From: Algoriphagus sp.
GTDB lineage: Bacteria; Bacteroidota; Bacteroidia; Cytophagales; Cyclobacteriaceae
DNA length: 64,000 nucleotides
NCBI RefSeq assembly: GCF_024305035.1
Contig: NZ_JAMWZB010000026.1
Coordinates: 1 to 64,000, forward strand
Direction of reading: 5' to 3'
Below, piece by piece: positions 44,613 through 54,771 of the stretch (the stretch's first letter is position 1; the number at the start of each line of letters is the position of its first letter). The notes beneath the pieces are model-generated. The model was not told where the DNA came from and searched no databases. It worked only from the letters and a program-made list of their open reading frames with translations. The position numbers and the translations under genes are program-made.

Positions 44613-47294
44613 TTGAAGCCAAGTAATAAAAATAAATTTACAGTCCTTTATGTATTGATCCTGGTTTTTTACCTCATAGAAACCAAAGCCACTGGAGCAG
44701 CACATCTTGACTTTCAAGTAGATTCCTTAAGGATTTCTACCAATTACGTATTTGAGACTTGGGATAACACCAAGGGATTTCCTCAAAATTCTGTGATGGC
44801 TCTGGAAAAGGATAACCATGGGTACTTATGGATATCTACCGAAGAAGGTTTGGTTCGATTTGACGGATCCTCACCCAAGGTCTTTGACCAAGATGGCTAT
44901 CCGGAAATGATCGAGCAAACCTATTACACCTTTTTCAAAACCCCGGGAGGACTATGGGCCACGGCCGACCGAAGTGTGGTCCTGCTGGAAAAAACCATCC
45001 GAAAAGTAATAGACTGTAGGCAAATCACCGAAAACACCTGGATCCGAGCGGTCACCGAAGACCCTTCCGGAGCGCTTTTGATCGGTACGCAAAAAGGAGA
45101 AATCTATCGGTATCAAAATGGGGAATTCAGGCTACTGGAATTTTGGAAACCTGAGGTTAAACTCGAAATACACGGTTTTTTCCACCTCAGCCCAACTCAT
45201 CTTTTGGTTGGAACAACCCAAGGGCTTTATGAGGTCCATCTTGAAAACCAAACCGTGAACCTGCTGACTCCAGACAGCTTTTCGGTCCATAAAGTATTTG
45301 GTAGCTTGGAGTCTATTTTTATTTATTCTCCAGATTCGGGCATCTATACCCTAACCGAGGACCTTAAGCTTCAACCCGAAGTCCCGATCGAACAAATCCG
45401 CGACATCAACCCCAGTAGTTTGACTACCGATTCCCAACATCGAATCTGGGCCGGGTCCAATGAAAAAGGGTTGGTTTTGATCGAAAAAGGAAAAGTAAAC
45501 CGCATTAGCTATCCAGAATTGCAAACCTATACGGTACGGAAAATCATCAAGGAAAAGGAGAACCTTTATTTGGGTACCTTGGGAAAAGGTCTGGCTTTGG
45601 TCAAACCCGCCCAGGTAATCCAACCTGACTTTCCCCAACTGGAGGAAAAGAACATCAAAGCGATTTTTCAGGCCTCCGACAGCAGCATTTGGATTGGAAC
45701 CAAGTCCAGTGGGTTATTTTGGATCAAAGAAGAAAAAATTCAATCCCTTACCGAATCGGAAGGCTTACTTCAAAACCGAATCACTACCCTGGGAGAAGCT
45801 CGGGGAAAAATCTATGCCGGTACTATTTTGGGTATTTCGGTCATCGATCCAAAAACCGGAAAAATTATCGATCAGATTACCCAAGAAGATGGGCTTCGAG
45901 GCAATTATACCAATGCGGTATTTTTGGATTCCAAAGGCTGGCTTTGGGTATTGACCCGACGAGGGGGGATACATTATTTTGATGAAACCGGGGCGTTTCA
46001 CGCGGTAACCCTTCCCGAACAATTTGCTACAACCAATTTTATCAGCATTGCAGAATTAAAAAATAAGCAGATTCTGATTGGGGCCATGAATCAGGGAATT
46101 TTTAAACTAGAAAATGGGGAGTTCATTCAAAACCAAACCCTTCCCCTACCCCCAGGTGAAGATGTAATTTATGCGATCTATCAAGACGAGCAGGGCGATG
46201 TCTGGTTTGCCACACATGGTGGTCTTATTGTAAGGAAAAATGGACGGTTCAAAACGCTAAAAAAAGCCAATGGGTTAAAAACCAAAAGTGTCTACAGCAT
46301 TACCCACGATGGCAGAAATGGCATTTGGATCAGTAATAATTTTGGAGTACAGTATTTTTCAGATGCCGAACTGGAAAAATTCAAACAGGCCGACAAGGAA
46401 GACTTTTTCATTGGCACGACCCTTTACAATGAAAACCTGGGCATGCCCAATTCCGAATCCAATGGCTTGATCTTTCCTGCAGCAATTCAGGATTTTCAAG
46501 GAAAAATATGGATCCCAACGGTGGCTGGGGTGGGAATCATCGATCCTGAAGTAACGGCAAACACATCCACTTCCCCACCCAATTTTATTTGGGACGAACT
46601 TCAACTTGGAAATCAAAAAACAACCATTGAGGATCAAATCCGGATCCCTCCCGGACTTCGGATGTTTCAGATTTCCTTTAGCTTGATTGATTTTGAAAAT
46701 CCATCCCAATATTCTCTTTTTTATAGAATTGACAACCGTTCCGACAGTTGGCTTCCTATCAAGGATCAGCGCTTGCTCATTTTCAATGGACTGAAGCCTG
46801 GAAGGTACACTTTGGAGGTAAAAATCCTCAAATTTGGGCAGGATGAAATCATCCAAACCTTACCGATAGTGGTGGAAGCCACATTTTTTGAAACCGCTTA
46901 TTTCTGGGTGGTCGTGGCCCTTGCCTTGCTCCTGTTGATTTATTTTATGTTCAGGTATCACTTCAACAGTAAGATGAAGCGGGAATTAGAAGCCAAAGTG
47001 GAACGAAGGACGCTTGAACTCAGCAAAACCAATGAAAAACTCAAAGAGGCGGTCCGAGAAATTGAGGAACAAAATTTGAGATTACAAGAAATCACCTGGG
47101 ACCAGTCTCACCTGGTTAGAGCGCCTTTAACCAAAGCAATGGGAATCAATCAGGTATTGATCAATTATTCCAACTATTCCAAGGTAAAGAAAACGAAACA
47201 GGACTTGGAAGTTGAACTATTGCAGACGCTCAAACAACTGGATGCGATCGTCAAGGAAACGCATGCCAAATCAGAAAATTTGAAAAAAGAATGA
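44613..47294 (+). CDS. Two-component propeller sensor with DHp-like tail and no ATPase
   Basis: 893 residues with a TTG start (no ATG is available before residue 65). An N-terminal signal or anchor helix (FTVLYVLILVFYLIE) is followed by many Reg_prop repeats forming two seven-bladed propellers (repeat text such as NSVMALEKDNHGYLWISTEE and GLVRFDG). Next come a Y_Y_Y domain (about 680-755), a membrane helix (YFWVVVALALLLLIYFMFRY), a coiled coil, and a DHp-like stretch ITWDQSHLVRAPLTKAMG with His833. The protein ends 60 residues later, so the HATPase domain of a hybrid sensor is absent. It is coupled by an ATGA overlap to a receiver-only protein. Confidence 0.85.
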   Translation: MKPSNKNKFTVLYVLILVFYLIETKATGAAHLDFQVDSLRISTNYVFETWDNTKGFPQNSVMALEKDNHGYLWISTEEGLVRFDGSSPKVFDQDGYPEMIEQTYYTFFKTPGGLWATADRSVVLLEKTIRKVIDCRQITENTWIRAVTEDPSGALLIGTQKGEIYRYQNGEFRLLEFWKPEVKLEIHGFFHLSPTHLLVGTTQGLYEVHLENQTVNLLTPDSFSVHKVFGSLESIFIYSPDSGIYTLTEDLKLQPEVPIEQIRDINPSSLTTDSQHRIWAGSNEKGLVLIEKGKVNRISYPELQTYTVRKIIKEKENLYLGTLGKGLALVKPAQVIQPDFPQLEEKNIKAIFQASDSSIWIGTKSSGLFWIKEEKIQSLTESEGLLQNRITTLGEARGKIYAGTILGISVIDPKTGKIIDQITQEDGLRGNYTNAVFLDSKGWLWVLTRRGGIHYFDETGAFHAVTLPEQFATTNFISIAELKNKQILIGAMNQGIFKLENGEFIQNQTLPLPPGEDVIYAIYQDEQGDVWFATHGGLIVRKNGRFKTLKKANGLKTKSVYSITHDGRNGIWISNNFGVQYFSDAELEKFKQADKEDFFIGTTLYNENLGMPNSESNGLIFPAAIQDFQGKIWIPTVAGVGIIDPEVTANTSTSPPNFIWDELQLGNQKTTIEDQIRIPPGLRMFQISFSLIDFENPSQYSLFYRIDNRSDSWLPIKDQRLLIFNGLKPGRYTLEVKILKFGQDEIIQTLPIVVEATFFETAYFWVVVALALLLLIYFMFRYHFNSKMKRELEAKVERRTLELSKTNEKLKEAVREIEEQNLRLQEITWDQSHLVRAPLTKAMGINQVLINYSNYSKVKKTKQDLEVELLQTLKQLDAIVKETHAKSENLKKE

Positions 47295-47701
47295 GAAACA
47301 ATCCGTTTAAGGTGCTGATTATCGATGATGATCCGGGAGTCCTATTTCTTCATGAAATCATGGTGAGTGAGGGGAAGCTGCATCCTGAACCCAGTATGTT
47401 TTTTGATGCCAAAAACGCCTTAAACTATCTTCTTTCTATTGATGATAAGCAAAACCGAATTCTGATTTTTTTAGACATCAACATGCCCAAAATGAATGGC
47501 TGGGAATTTCTTGACCGGTTGATGAAAAAAATTAAACATTCTGATGTCAAAGTAGTCATGGTTACCTCCTCCTTGAACAAAAATGAACGGGAAAAAGCCA
47601 AAAAATATAAGCTGGTTATTGATTTTTGGGAAAAACCCATGGATGAGAACCAGGTATCTACCTTAATTCAAAATCTGGGCAGCTGGTTAAAGGTAGACTA
47701 A
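47291..47701 (+). CDS. Single-domain response regulator
   Basis: 136 residues consisting of a receiver domain only: acidic residues in VLIIDDDPG, Asp62 in LIFLDINMPKMNGWEFLD, the Ser/Thr in VMVTSS and Lys in WEKPMD. No output domain, so it acts through partners as CheY does. It overlaps the propeller sensor by four bases and is its likely signalling partner, although the sensor lacks kinase ATP-binding domains. Confidence 0.92.
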   Translation: MRNNPFKVLIIDDDPGVLFLHEIMVSEGKLHPEPSMFFDAKNALNYLLSIDDKQNRILIFLDINMPKMNGWEFLDRLMKKIKHSDVKVVMVTSSLNKNEREKAKKYKLVIDFWEKPMDENQVSTLIQNLGSWLKVD

Positions 47702-47837
47702 GCTCTGCTTGCAAACCCTTTTTTTCTGGAATCAGCTTCGCTTAGGTAAATAAATTGATTTACAGAATCTTCTGTTTGATTTTCGTAAATACAACTTACG
47801 AGAATAACCCTAACTTTATTCTTTAAACAAATAGGAT

Positions 47838-48296
47838 ATGGCTATTTTCAATCTAACCATCAACGGAAAATCAAAGCAGGTCGATGTAGACCCTAACACT
47901 CCAATGCTTTGGGTATTGCGGGATCATTTGGATTTGGTGGGGACTAAATTCGGCTGTGGCATTGCTCAATGCGGTGCCTGTACCATCCATCTGGACGGTA
48001 CGGCGGTTCGCTCCTGTTCACTTCCTGTTTCCAGCGCTGAAGGAGCCGAAATCACCACCATCGAAGGGCTTTCAGAAAATGGAGACCATCCCCTTCAAGA
48101 AGCCTGGATTGAGCATGATGTTCCTCAATGTGGGTATTGCCAAGCCGGTCAAATCATGACTGCGGCAGCACTTTTAAACGATAATCCCAAGCCATCGGAT
48201 GAAGAAATCGAGAATGCCCTCAACGGGAATATTTGCCGATGTGGAACCTACCTTAGAATCAAAGCTGCCGTAAAAACTGCAGCACAAAAACTGTAA
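47838..48296 (+). CDS. 2Fe-2S subunit of a molybdenum hydroxylase (IorA-like)
   Basis: 152 residues. The first plant-ferredoxin-type cluster has [20 protein letters not shown], with the fourth Cys in RSCSLPV. The second cluster is held by QCGYCQAGQ and [10 protein letters not shown]. This is the small electron-transfer subunit of xanthine-oxidase-family enzymes of the isoquinoline-1-oxidoreductase type. It lies 12 bases upstream of the large subunit gene. Molybdenum cofactor for the enzyme could come from the cluster 8-14 kb upstream. Confidence 0.93.
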   Translation: MAIFNLTINGKSKQVDVDPNTPMLWVLRDHLDLVGTKFGCGIAQCGACTIHLDGTAVRSCSLPVSSAEGAEITTIEGLSENGDHPLQEAWIEHDVPQCGYCQAGQIMTAAALLNDNPKPSDEEIENALNGNICRCGTYLRIKAAVKTAAQKL

Positions 48297-48308
48297 TCCC
48301 TCAGATCC

Positions 48309-50570
48309 ATGACTACTGTAAACACAAAACTCAACAGACGATCATTTCTGAAGGTTTCTGCTCTTGCCGGGGGAGGAATGGTCCTCAGCTTTTCTTGGTT
48401 GGCAGGCTGTAAGCCTAGCCCAGAGGAGACCCTGGGTATGCCCAAAGAATGGTTTGAACTCAACAGCTACATTAAAATCGGTGAAAATGGAGCAGTTACG
48501 CTTTTTTCTCCCAACCCAGAGTTTGGCTCCAATGTCAAAACTTCCATGCCCATGATTTTAGCCGAAGAGCTTGGGGTGAATTGGAAACAGGTTATCGTCG
48601 AACAAGCCGACTTTTTCCCGGAGCGATTTGATCGCCAGTTTACCGGGGGTAGCCAGGGGATTCGTCAAGGTTGGATCCCACTCCGTACAGCGGGTGCTAC
48701 GGCTCGGGCCATGCTTATTGCTGCTGCCGCTCAAACCTGGAAGGTGGATCCAAAAGAGATCAGCACCGAAAACGGTCACCTCGAGCATAAAGCCTCCGGT
48801 AAAAAAGTCCAGTATGGACAAGTGGCCAGTTTGGCGGCCACCCTGGAGGTTCCTGAAGAAGTCAAACTCAAGGATATCCAAAATTTTACCATCATCGGGA
48901 CTTCGAAAAAGAATGTTGATGGCAAAAAGATAGTGACCGGCCAGCCCATGTATGCCATTGACCACAAAGTGGAAGGAATGAAGTATGCGGCCATTGTTCA
49001 CCCTCCCGCATTTGGAATGAGGATCAAGTCTTTTGAAAAGTCCTCCCTCATGGGAATGCCCGGAATTCAGGATGTCTTTACGATTAAGCTTTTCAAGGAG
49101 GGTTATGAACGAAATTTCTTTGATACCACCACCTTCCCCGAAGTAATTGCAATCGTAGGAAATTCAACCTGGGAAGTATTACAGGCTAAAAAAGCCTTCC
49201 AAGCAGAATGGGAAAATGCCCCAGAAAGTAAATTCACCATGGATGCTTTTGGAAATAAAATTCCAGTTACAGTCCCAGCTGGACTGGAAAACACCAGCGA
49301 TCATAAAGCTAAGATGGCTGAGTACATCCAAAAATCAGGAAATATACTTCGAAGGGATGGAGATCCAGAAGCAGCATTCCAAAAGGCAGCAAAGGTAATT
49401 GAGCGAACCTATAATGCTCCATTTCTGGCTCATAATACCATGGAGCCCATCAATTGCTTTGCAGATGTAAAATCGGACAAAGCCGTAATCTACGGTCCGA
49501 CACAGGCACCTGAATTTATAATGAATACGCTGGCCCAAGCCCTGGATTTACCTAAAGAAAACATTCAAATCAACCTGGCTCGAATGGGCGGAGGATTTGG
49601 GCGAAGAGCCTATAGCCACCATATGGTTGAGGCGGCTTTGATTTCTCAAAAAATTCAGGCTCCGGTCAAAATGGTCTACACGCGGGAGGATGATATGGGC
49701 TATGGAATTTACCGCCCCACCTATTCGGCTACCTACCGGGCCGCATTGGATGAAAACAATCAATTAGTGGCATTTCATGTCAAAGCTGGAGGAATCCCTG
49801 AAACCCCAATCCATCCCAACCGATTCCCGGCGGGGGCGATTGACCACTATTTAGCCGAAAGCTGGGAAATTCCTTCCAACATCACCATTGGGGCTTTCCG
49901 AGCACCTCGATCCAACTTTATTGCCGGAGCAGAGCAAAGCTTTTTGGATGAATTGGCCGAGGAAATGGGGAAGGATCCGATTGAATTCCGCTTGGAATTA
50001 CTCAAGCGCGCCCAAACCAATCCAGTCGGAGAAAACAACGATTATGATCCCAAGCGTTACGCAGGCGTTCTGGAACTTGTACGGGAAAAATCCAAATGGA
50101 GCAATCCGCCGGCTGGAGTTCACCGGGGAGTTTCGGCCTACTTCTGCCACAATTCCTACGTGGCTGAGGTATTGGATCTCAAAATGGAAGGAAGTACACC
50201 AAAAGTGGAAAATGTCTATGCTGCCGTGGATTGCGGGATCGTGGTGAACCCGGATGCTGCTGCCAATATGGGGGAAGGAGCGATCGTGGATGGCATTGGA
50301 AATGCTTTTTTTGGCGAGTTGGCCTTCGAAAACGGCAAGCCTACCAAGCGGAATTTTGACCAGTACCGCATGATCCGTCAACAAGAGGCACCCAAAAATA
50401 TCCAAGTGCATTTTGTGGATAGCACCGAAGACCCCACCGGATTGGGAGAACCTCTCTTCCCTCCTGTTTTTGCCGCTGTGGCCAATGCCCTGTATAAAGC
50501 AACCGGGAAACGGCTGTATGATCAACCTTTCCAACCCAAATTGGAAGAAATGAGTAACCTGTTGAGGTAA
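48309..50570 (+). CDS. Molybdopterin subunit of a molybdenum hydroxylase (IorB-like)
   Basis: 753 residues with a twin-arginine signal (NRRSFLKVSALAGGGM) and a nearby Cys (WLAGC) that may be lipidated, so the complex is exported folded. Molybdopterin-binding text is present: GGSQGIRQGW, MGGGFGRRAYSHHMVEAAL, FRAPRSNFIAGAEQSFLDEL and the catalytic Glu in PTGLGEPLFPPVFAAVANAL. It belongs to the group of periplasmic aldehyde/isoquinoline oxidoreductases. The substrate cannot be named. There is no FAD subunit, as usual for this branch. A terminator follows. Confidence 0.93.
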   Translation: MTTVNTKLNRRSFLKVSALAGGGMVLSFSWLAGCKPSPEETLGMPKEWFELNSYIKIGENGAVTLFSPNPEFGSNVKTSMPMILAEELGVNWKQVIVEQADFFPERFDRQFTGGSQGIRQGWIPLRTAGATARAMLIAAAAQTWKVDPKEISTENGHLEHKASGKKVQYGQVASLAATLEVPEEVKLKDIQNFTIIGTSKKNVDGKKIVTGQPMYAIDHKVEGMKYAAIVHPPAFGMRIKSFEKSSLMGMPGIQDVFTIKLFKEGYERNFFDTTTFPEVIAIVGNSTWEVLQAKKAFQAEWENAPESKFTMDAFGNKIPVTVPAGLENTSDHKAKMAEYIQKSGNILRRDGDPEAAFQKAAKVIERTYNAPFLAHNTMEPINCFADVKSDKAVIYGPTQAPEFIMNTLAQALDLPKENIQINLARMGGGFGRRAYSHHMVEAALISQKIQAPVKMVYTREDDMGYGIYRPTYSATYRAALDENNQLVAFHVKAGGIPETPIHPNRFPAGAIDHYLAESWEIPSNITIGAFRAPRSNFIAGAEQSFLDELAEEMGKDPIEFRLELLKRAQTNPVGENNDYDPKRYAGVLELVREKSKWSNPPAGVHRGVSAYFCHNSYVAEVLDLKMEGSTPKVENVYAAVDCGIVVNPDAAANMGEGAIVDGIGNAFFGELAFENGKPTKRNFDQYRMIRQQEAPKNIQVHFVDSTEDPTGLGEPLFPPVFAAVANALYKATGKRLYDQPFQPKLEEMSNLLR

Positions 50571-50604
50571 AACCAAAGACTCGGTTAAGCTAAAATTACA
50601 CCGA

Positions 50605-50638
50605 AAGCAGGCATCTTCCGATGCTTGCTTTTGGTTTT
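50605..50638 (+). terminator. Terminator of the molybdenum hydroxylase operon
   Basis: Near-perfect hairpin AAGCAGGCAT/ATGCTTGCTT (one G-T pair, six-base loop) with a following T-rich run, 34 bases after the stop. Confidence 0.7.
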
Positions 50639-50773
50639 TCAAAGGATCAATCTTGGATTTGTAAGAAATTTCCTTCCTGATATTCTGCTATTTACTCTTT
50701 TTTAACAAAAGGATTGAAGCGAAATGCAGGGATGCTACGTATTGGGGTCAGAATAAAAACTAAATCCAACATC

Positions 50774-51505
50774 ATGATTAAAAGATTGATTTCTTTCAAA
50801 AAACCAAGCCTTACCCTAGCTTTCAGTACCCTTGCACTTTCCGGAATTTTGGGTCTGAGCAGTTGCCTGGATGATATCGAAAACCCAGATCTCCCACCTA
50901 CTGCTTATGTTTCGGTGTATCAAGGTTCCCCTGATGCCCCTGAACTCGATATCTATGCCGACGCCAATCGAATCAATAACCAAGCCCTTGATTTTGCAGA
51001 GGCATTGGCTTACAGTCCTTTTTATGTAGGCGAGCGGCAATTCAAGGTAACCGCTTTTGATGCGGCCTCCTCCTTGCTGGAAAAGGAATTTAGGCTGGGA
51101 GCAGATACGGTTTATTCCTTATTTATCCTCAACAAGGTAGCGAACTTAGATGCGATTTTGGTGGAGGATGACTGGGATGAACCCAATGCAGAAGAGGCTC
51201 AGGTTCGGTTGGTTCATCTCTCTCCGGATACCGAAGAAGTTTATGTAAAAATCAGCGATTCGGAAGATCGCTTATCCACCGATGTGGCCTTTGGCGAGAA
51301 CTCCGGATTCTCCGATATCGCTACAGACATCTACGATATCGAAGTAATCTCGGTGGATACCGAAGAGGTATTAGTCAGTGCAACAGATGTAGAGCTCAAA
51401 GGCAATCGCGTCTATACCTTTATTCTCCGGGGACTGACCGAAACCGAGGATGAAGACATGAAGCTAGATTTGCAATTATTAACCAACTATGTAAACTACC
51501 AGTAA
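50774..51505 (+). CDS. DUF4397 lipoprotein
   Basis: 243 residues from the ATG at 50774, chosen because it precedes a lipoprotein signal ending GLSSCLDD. An upstream ATG at 50714 only adds hydrophilic residues. The mature protein has two DUF4397 repeats: AYVSVYQGSPDAPELDIYAD and AQVRLVHLSPDTEEVYVKI. The family is common at the Bacteroidota cell surface and has no known function. The next feature is a terminator shared with the convergent T9SS gene. Confidence 0.85.
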   Translation: MIKRLISFKKPSLTLAFSTLALSGILGLSSCLDDIENPDLPPTAYVSVYQGSPDAPELDIYADANRINNQALDFAEALAYSPFYVGERQFKVTAFDAASSLLEKEFRLGADTVYSLFILNKVANLDAILVEDDWDEPNAEEAQVRLVHLSPDTEEVYVKISDSEDRLSTDVAFGENSGFSDIATDIYDIEVISVDTEEVLVSATDVELKGNRVYTFILRGLTETEDEDMKLDLQLLTNYVNYQ

Positions 51506-51527
51506 ATGGCAGCTTAACTGACGCAGA

Positions 51528-51557
51528 AAATCCCGGGTATTCACTCGGGATTTTTTT
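51528..51557. terminator. Terminator between convergent genes
   Basis: Stem AAATCCCG/CGGGATTT with a ten-base loop and seven T on the plus strand. On the other strand it has only a short T run, so it mainly serves the DUF4397 gene. Confidence 0.75.
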
Positions 51558-52824
51558 ATAGCCTTCTGCGGTTAGGCTGAAGGTATACATAGCCTACCAA
51601 CTGATCATAGCGTGATCCTAAGCCCCGGTAATACACCATGACTTCATATTCATTCTCGGTTTGGAAATAGTTTCCTTCAAAGGGCGCTGGATCCCGCTCC
51701 TCGCCTAGTACGTATTGGTAATCGTACCAGCCTTGTTTTAACAAAACCGCCGTTTCGTAAAGCTCCAATTCCTCATTCCATTTAAGCTGTGCATCCGGTG
51801 ACTTTCCCCAAGCAGTAAACGAACCGACCAGGTAAATGGGAGTGGTGGTTTGAGGGTATTTGAGGTAAAAATTAGTCAGAATGTATTGGCTATCGATTTC
51901 CGGATCTCCTCCTGGCCGGTCATTGTTGAACACGACATATTGCCCATTCAAATCCAAATATTGAGAATAGGCTAGATCGTCTCGGGGGCTGTCGATTTTG
52001 GCATCGGCAAAAATCACATCTGTTTCTACCGTTATATTGGCGATGTTCACCCCTGCTGCCCGAATAAAGCGTAAATCCACAAATCGAAATTCATTTCCAG
52101 CAGGAAAAGTATTTTCCCCATCAAAGCTTTCAAAGCGCATCAATTTACTGCTCTGGTTCAAAAACGTCGGTTTGGAAAAGGACTTGGCATTGGCCCAACG
52201 CTGGTTTTTACGGATTACCACACGGATTTGATTGTTGGGATCCATGATTTCCCCATTCGAATAGTTGACCGTGACGTTGACTTGCTGGGAAGTCTGTCTA
52301 TCCTGGGTTTGAGTGGGCGGAACGATGGCTGCCCCCACCGTAAAAAAATCCTCATACACCATAAATCTCCGGGTCAAAACCAGGTCTTCTTCATCTCTTC
52401 CCCGGTACACTTTAGCGATGTAATTGCCGGATTTGGTGACTTGAGGGATCTGAAAGGTATAATGAATGTAGGGAATCCGGGTATTGACCGAATACTCGTA
52501 ATCCTGAATGGTAAATTCATTGAACGTGGACAAAAAATCATTGTTTTTCAACTGGGATTGTTTCCAATCCGCATCACAATGAATCAATTTGACCGAGTAC
52601 AGCTCCGGATCATAAGCCAAATCATCAAAATGTAGCACCAATGATCGGGAATCGGCAATGGAAACCACCGGAGAATTTAACTGACTGTAAAAATCAGATC
52701 CCGTGGCAAAAAGACGAACTGAATAAATGTGGTCTTTGTATACTTGGTCTTCGATCTGAGCCAGAAGTGAACCTGAGGCCAGGATAAAACACCACAGCAA
52801 CAGGAAGGATTTTGCTTGATTCAT
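51556..52824 (-). CDS. Type IX secretion plug protein (DUF5103)
   Basis: 422 residues with a signal peptide (MNQAKSFLLLWCFILASG). The family text is clear: IYSVRLFATGSDFYSQLNSP, SLVLHFDDLAYDPELYSVKLIHCDADWKQSQL in two parts, and the C-terminal YLVGSFTAWGKSPDAQL and LKQGWYDYQYVL. In the T9SS the plug protein closes the SprA translocon channel from the periplasm/outer surface. Its presence implies gliding or T9SS-type secretion. No other T9SS gene is in this window. Confidence 0.88.
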   Translation of the reverse strand: MNQAKSFLLLWCFILASGSLLAQIEDQVYKDHIYSVRLFATGSDFYSQLNSPVVSIADSRSLVLHFDDLAYDPELYSVKLIHCDADWKQSQLKNNDFLSTFNEFTIQDYEYSVNTRIPYIHYTFQIPQVTKSGNYIAKVYRGRDEEDLVLTRRFMVYEDFFTVGAAIVPPTQTQDRQTSQQVNVTVNYSNGEIMDPNNQIRVVIRKNQRWANAKSFSKPTFLNQSSKLMRFESFDGENTFPAGNEFRFVDLRFIRAAGVNIANITVETDVIFADAKIDSPRDDLAYSQYLDLNGQYVVFNNDRPGGDPEIDSQYILTNFYLKYPQTTTPIYLVGSFTAWGKSPDAQLKWNEELELYETAVLLKQGWYDYQYVLGEERDPAPFEGNYFQTENEYEVMVYYRGLGSRYDQLVGYVYLQPNRRRL

Positions 52825-52848
52825 GCCTGAAAATAGACATTAATCCCC

Positions 52849-54771
52849 TTAAGCCAAAACCTCCTGCAAGGCAGAAATTTCATCGACTAGTTTTTCCCAG
52901 GTTTGGGTCACCTGCTCGAGTTGGGCTTGGATCGATTGATACTGTTGCTGCACCTGCTGAGCCTTTTGCTCGTCAGCATACAAATTCGGATCTGCCAATT
53001 CCAATTCCAGCTTTTCTTTTTGGGACTCCAATTTCTCCATTTTCCCTTCGGATTCTTCCAAGTCCCGTTCCAGGCGCTTGAGTTCCTTTTTAGCCTGTTG
53101 GAGCTCGGCATCGCTTTGACTGGGTTTGGGTTTTTCCTTGGGTAGACTTTTTACTTCCTCCTTCACTGGACTTTGCTGCTGCTGACTTCGCCAGAATTCA
53201 TATTCATCATAGGTTCCGGGGTACTCCTTGATCTGCTGATCTTCGATGTACCAGATTTTATTGGCTACTCCCCGGATGAAATGGCGATCGTGAGAAACGG
53301 TCACAAAGGTACCTTCATACTGCTGTAAGGCCTGGATCAAAATATTAACCGACTGAAAATCCAGGTGGTTGGTCGGTTCATCCAGCAGCAAAAAATTCGC
53401 TTCTGAAATCAGGGTTTTGGCTAAGGCCACCCGTGATTTTTCCCCTCCGGAGAGCACTTTGATTTTTTTATACACCTCATCATTGGAAAAAAGAAAACAC
53501 CCCAAGACCCCGCGTAATTCGGTGTCGGTTTTGGCGCTTCCCGCCTGAGCCATTTCCTGCAAAATCTCATTATCCAAAGTCAGGGCTTCCAGCTGATGCT
53601 GGGCAAAAAAGGATTTGATGACGTTGTGGCCCTCGGTGCGTTTCCCCTCGATTTTTTCAGATCCATCGATGATTCGAAGTAAGGTGGACTTTCCTTTCCC
53701 GTTGGCTCCGATCAGGGCGATTTTATCTCCCCGCTCAATGCGGGCAGAGGTATTTTTCAAAATAGTCAACGCTCCATAAGCCTTCGAAACCTGATCCAAG
53801 ACCACGACATCACGACCGGACTTTTGGGAAAATTTGAACTTGAAATTGACAAAAGCCTCATCGTTGACTACCTCATTTACCCGTTCCATCCGGTCAAGCG
53901 CCTTGATTCGGGATTGGACCTGGTTGGACTTGGTGGCTTTGGCTCTAAAGCGCTCGATAAAGCGTTCGGTCTGCTTGATCATCTGCTGCTGGTTTTCGTA
54001 GGCATTCTGCTGCAGCTCCATTCGCAGTTTTTTCTCTTCCTTGTAAAAAGAATAATTTCCGGGATATAGCGTCAAGGTTTGATTGGCCACCTCAACGGTG
54101 CTGCTGATGCAGTTATCCAAAAAAGTCTGATCGTGGGAGACTACGATAACAGCTCCCTCGTAGTTTTTAAGGTAATTTTCTACCCATTGGATGGAGGGTA
54201 AATCCAGGTGGTTGGTCGGCTCATCCAGCATTAACAGGGAGGGTTTTTCCAAAAGCAACTTTGCCAGCATCACCCGCATTCTCCAGCCTCCGGAGAACGT
54301 ACGGAGGGGCTTTTGGAGATCCTCGGTTTTAAAACCAATCCCTTCCAAAACCTCTTCCGCTTTGGCTTTAATGGTATACCCTTCATTGGCTTCAAAACGA
54401 TCCTGCAAATAGGCTAAGCGGTTGATGATTTCTTCGGAATGATCGGTCTCCATCTGATGCAATACCTCATCGATCTCATCTTGCAATGCCAAGGTCTCTT
54501 TAAATGCGGCAAGCGCAACATTTAAAATGCTGTCATCGGATTGATAGGAAAGCAAGTCCTGGTTCAAAAACCCAATGGTACAATCTTTGGCTTTTTGCAC
54601 CTCCCCTGTGGTGGCTTGGTAATCTCCATTGATTATCCGTAAAAGTGTGGATTTACCGGTACCATTTTGACCCACCAGCCCAATTTTGTCCTTGGGCTTA
54701 ATGTGTAGGTTGGCATTTTCGTAAAGGGCTCTCCCGCCGATAAAATATGAAAGGTTACTAATTGATAACAT
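52849..54771 (-). CDS. ABC-F family ATPase
   Basis: 640 residues with two nucleotide-binding domains and no membrane part. Domain 1: GLVGQNGTGKSTLLRI, LRTFSGGWRMRVMLAKLL, LLMLDEPTNHLD. Domain 2: ALIGANGKGKSTLLRI, VLSGGEKSRVALAKTL, LLLDEPTNHLD. The inter-domain linker is basic and the C-terminus is a Glu/Lys/Gln coiled coil of about 90 residues, as in Uup-like and related ABC-F proteins. Such proteins act on the ribosome or in DNA maintenance; resistance function cannot be inferred. Single gene, 24 bases from the T9SS gene on the same strand. Confidence 0.93.
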   Translation of the reverse strand: MLSISNLSYFIGGRALYENANLHIKPKDKIGLVGQNGTGKSTLLRIINGDYQATTGEVQKAKDCTIGFLNQDLLSYQSDDSILNVALAAFKETLALQDEIDEVLHQMETDHSEEIINRLAYLQDRFEANEGYTIKAKAEEVLEGIGFKTEDLQKPLRTFSGGWRMRVMLAKLLLEKPSLLMLDEPTNHLDLPSIQWVENYLKNYEGAVIVVSHDQTFLDNCISSTVEVANQTLTLYPGNYSFYKEEKKLRMELQQNAYENQQQMIKQTERFIERFRAKATKSNQVQSRIKALDRMERVNEVVNDEAFVNFKFKFSQKSGRDVVVLDQVSKAYGALTILKNTSARIERGDKIALIGANGKGKSTLLRIIDGSEKIEGKRTEGHNVIKSFFAQHQLEALTLDNEILQEMAQAGSAKTDTELRGVLGCFLFSNDEVYKKIKVLSGGEKSRVALAKTLISEANFLLLDEPTNHLDFQSVNILIQALQQYEGTFVTVSHDRHFIRGVANKIWYIEDQQIKEYPGTYDEYEFWRSQQQQSPVKEEVKSLPKEKPKPSQSDAELQQAKKELKRLERDLEESEGKMEKLESQKEKLELELADPNLYADEQKAQQVQQQYQSIQAQLEQVTQTWEKLVDEISALQEVLA

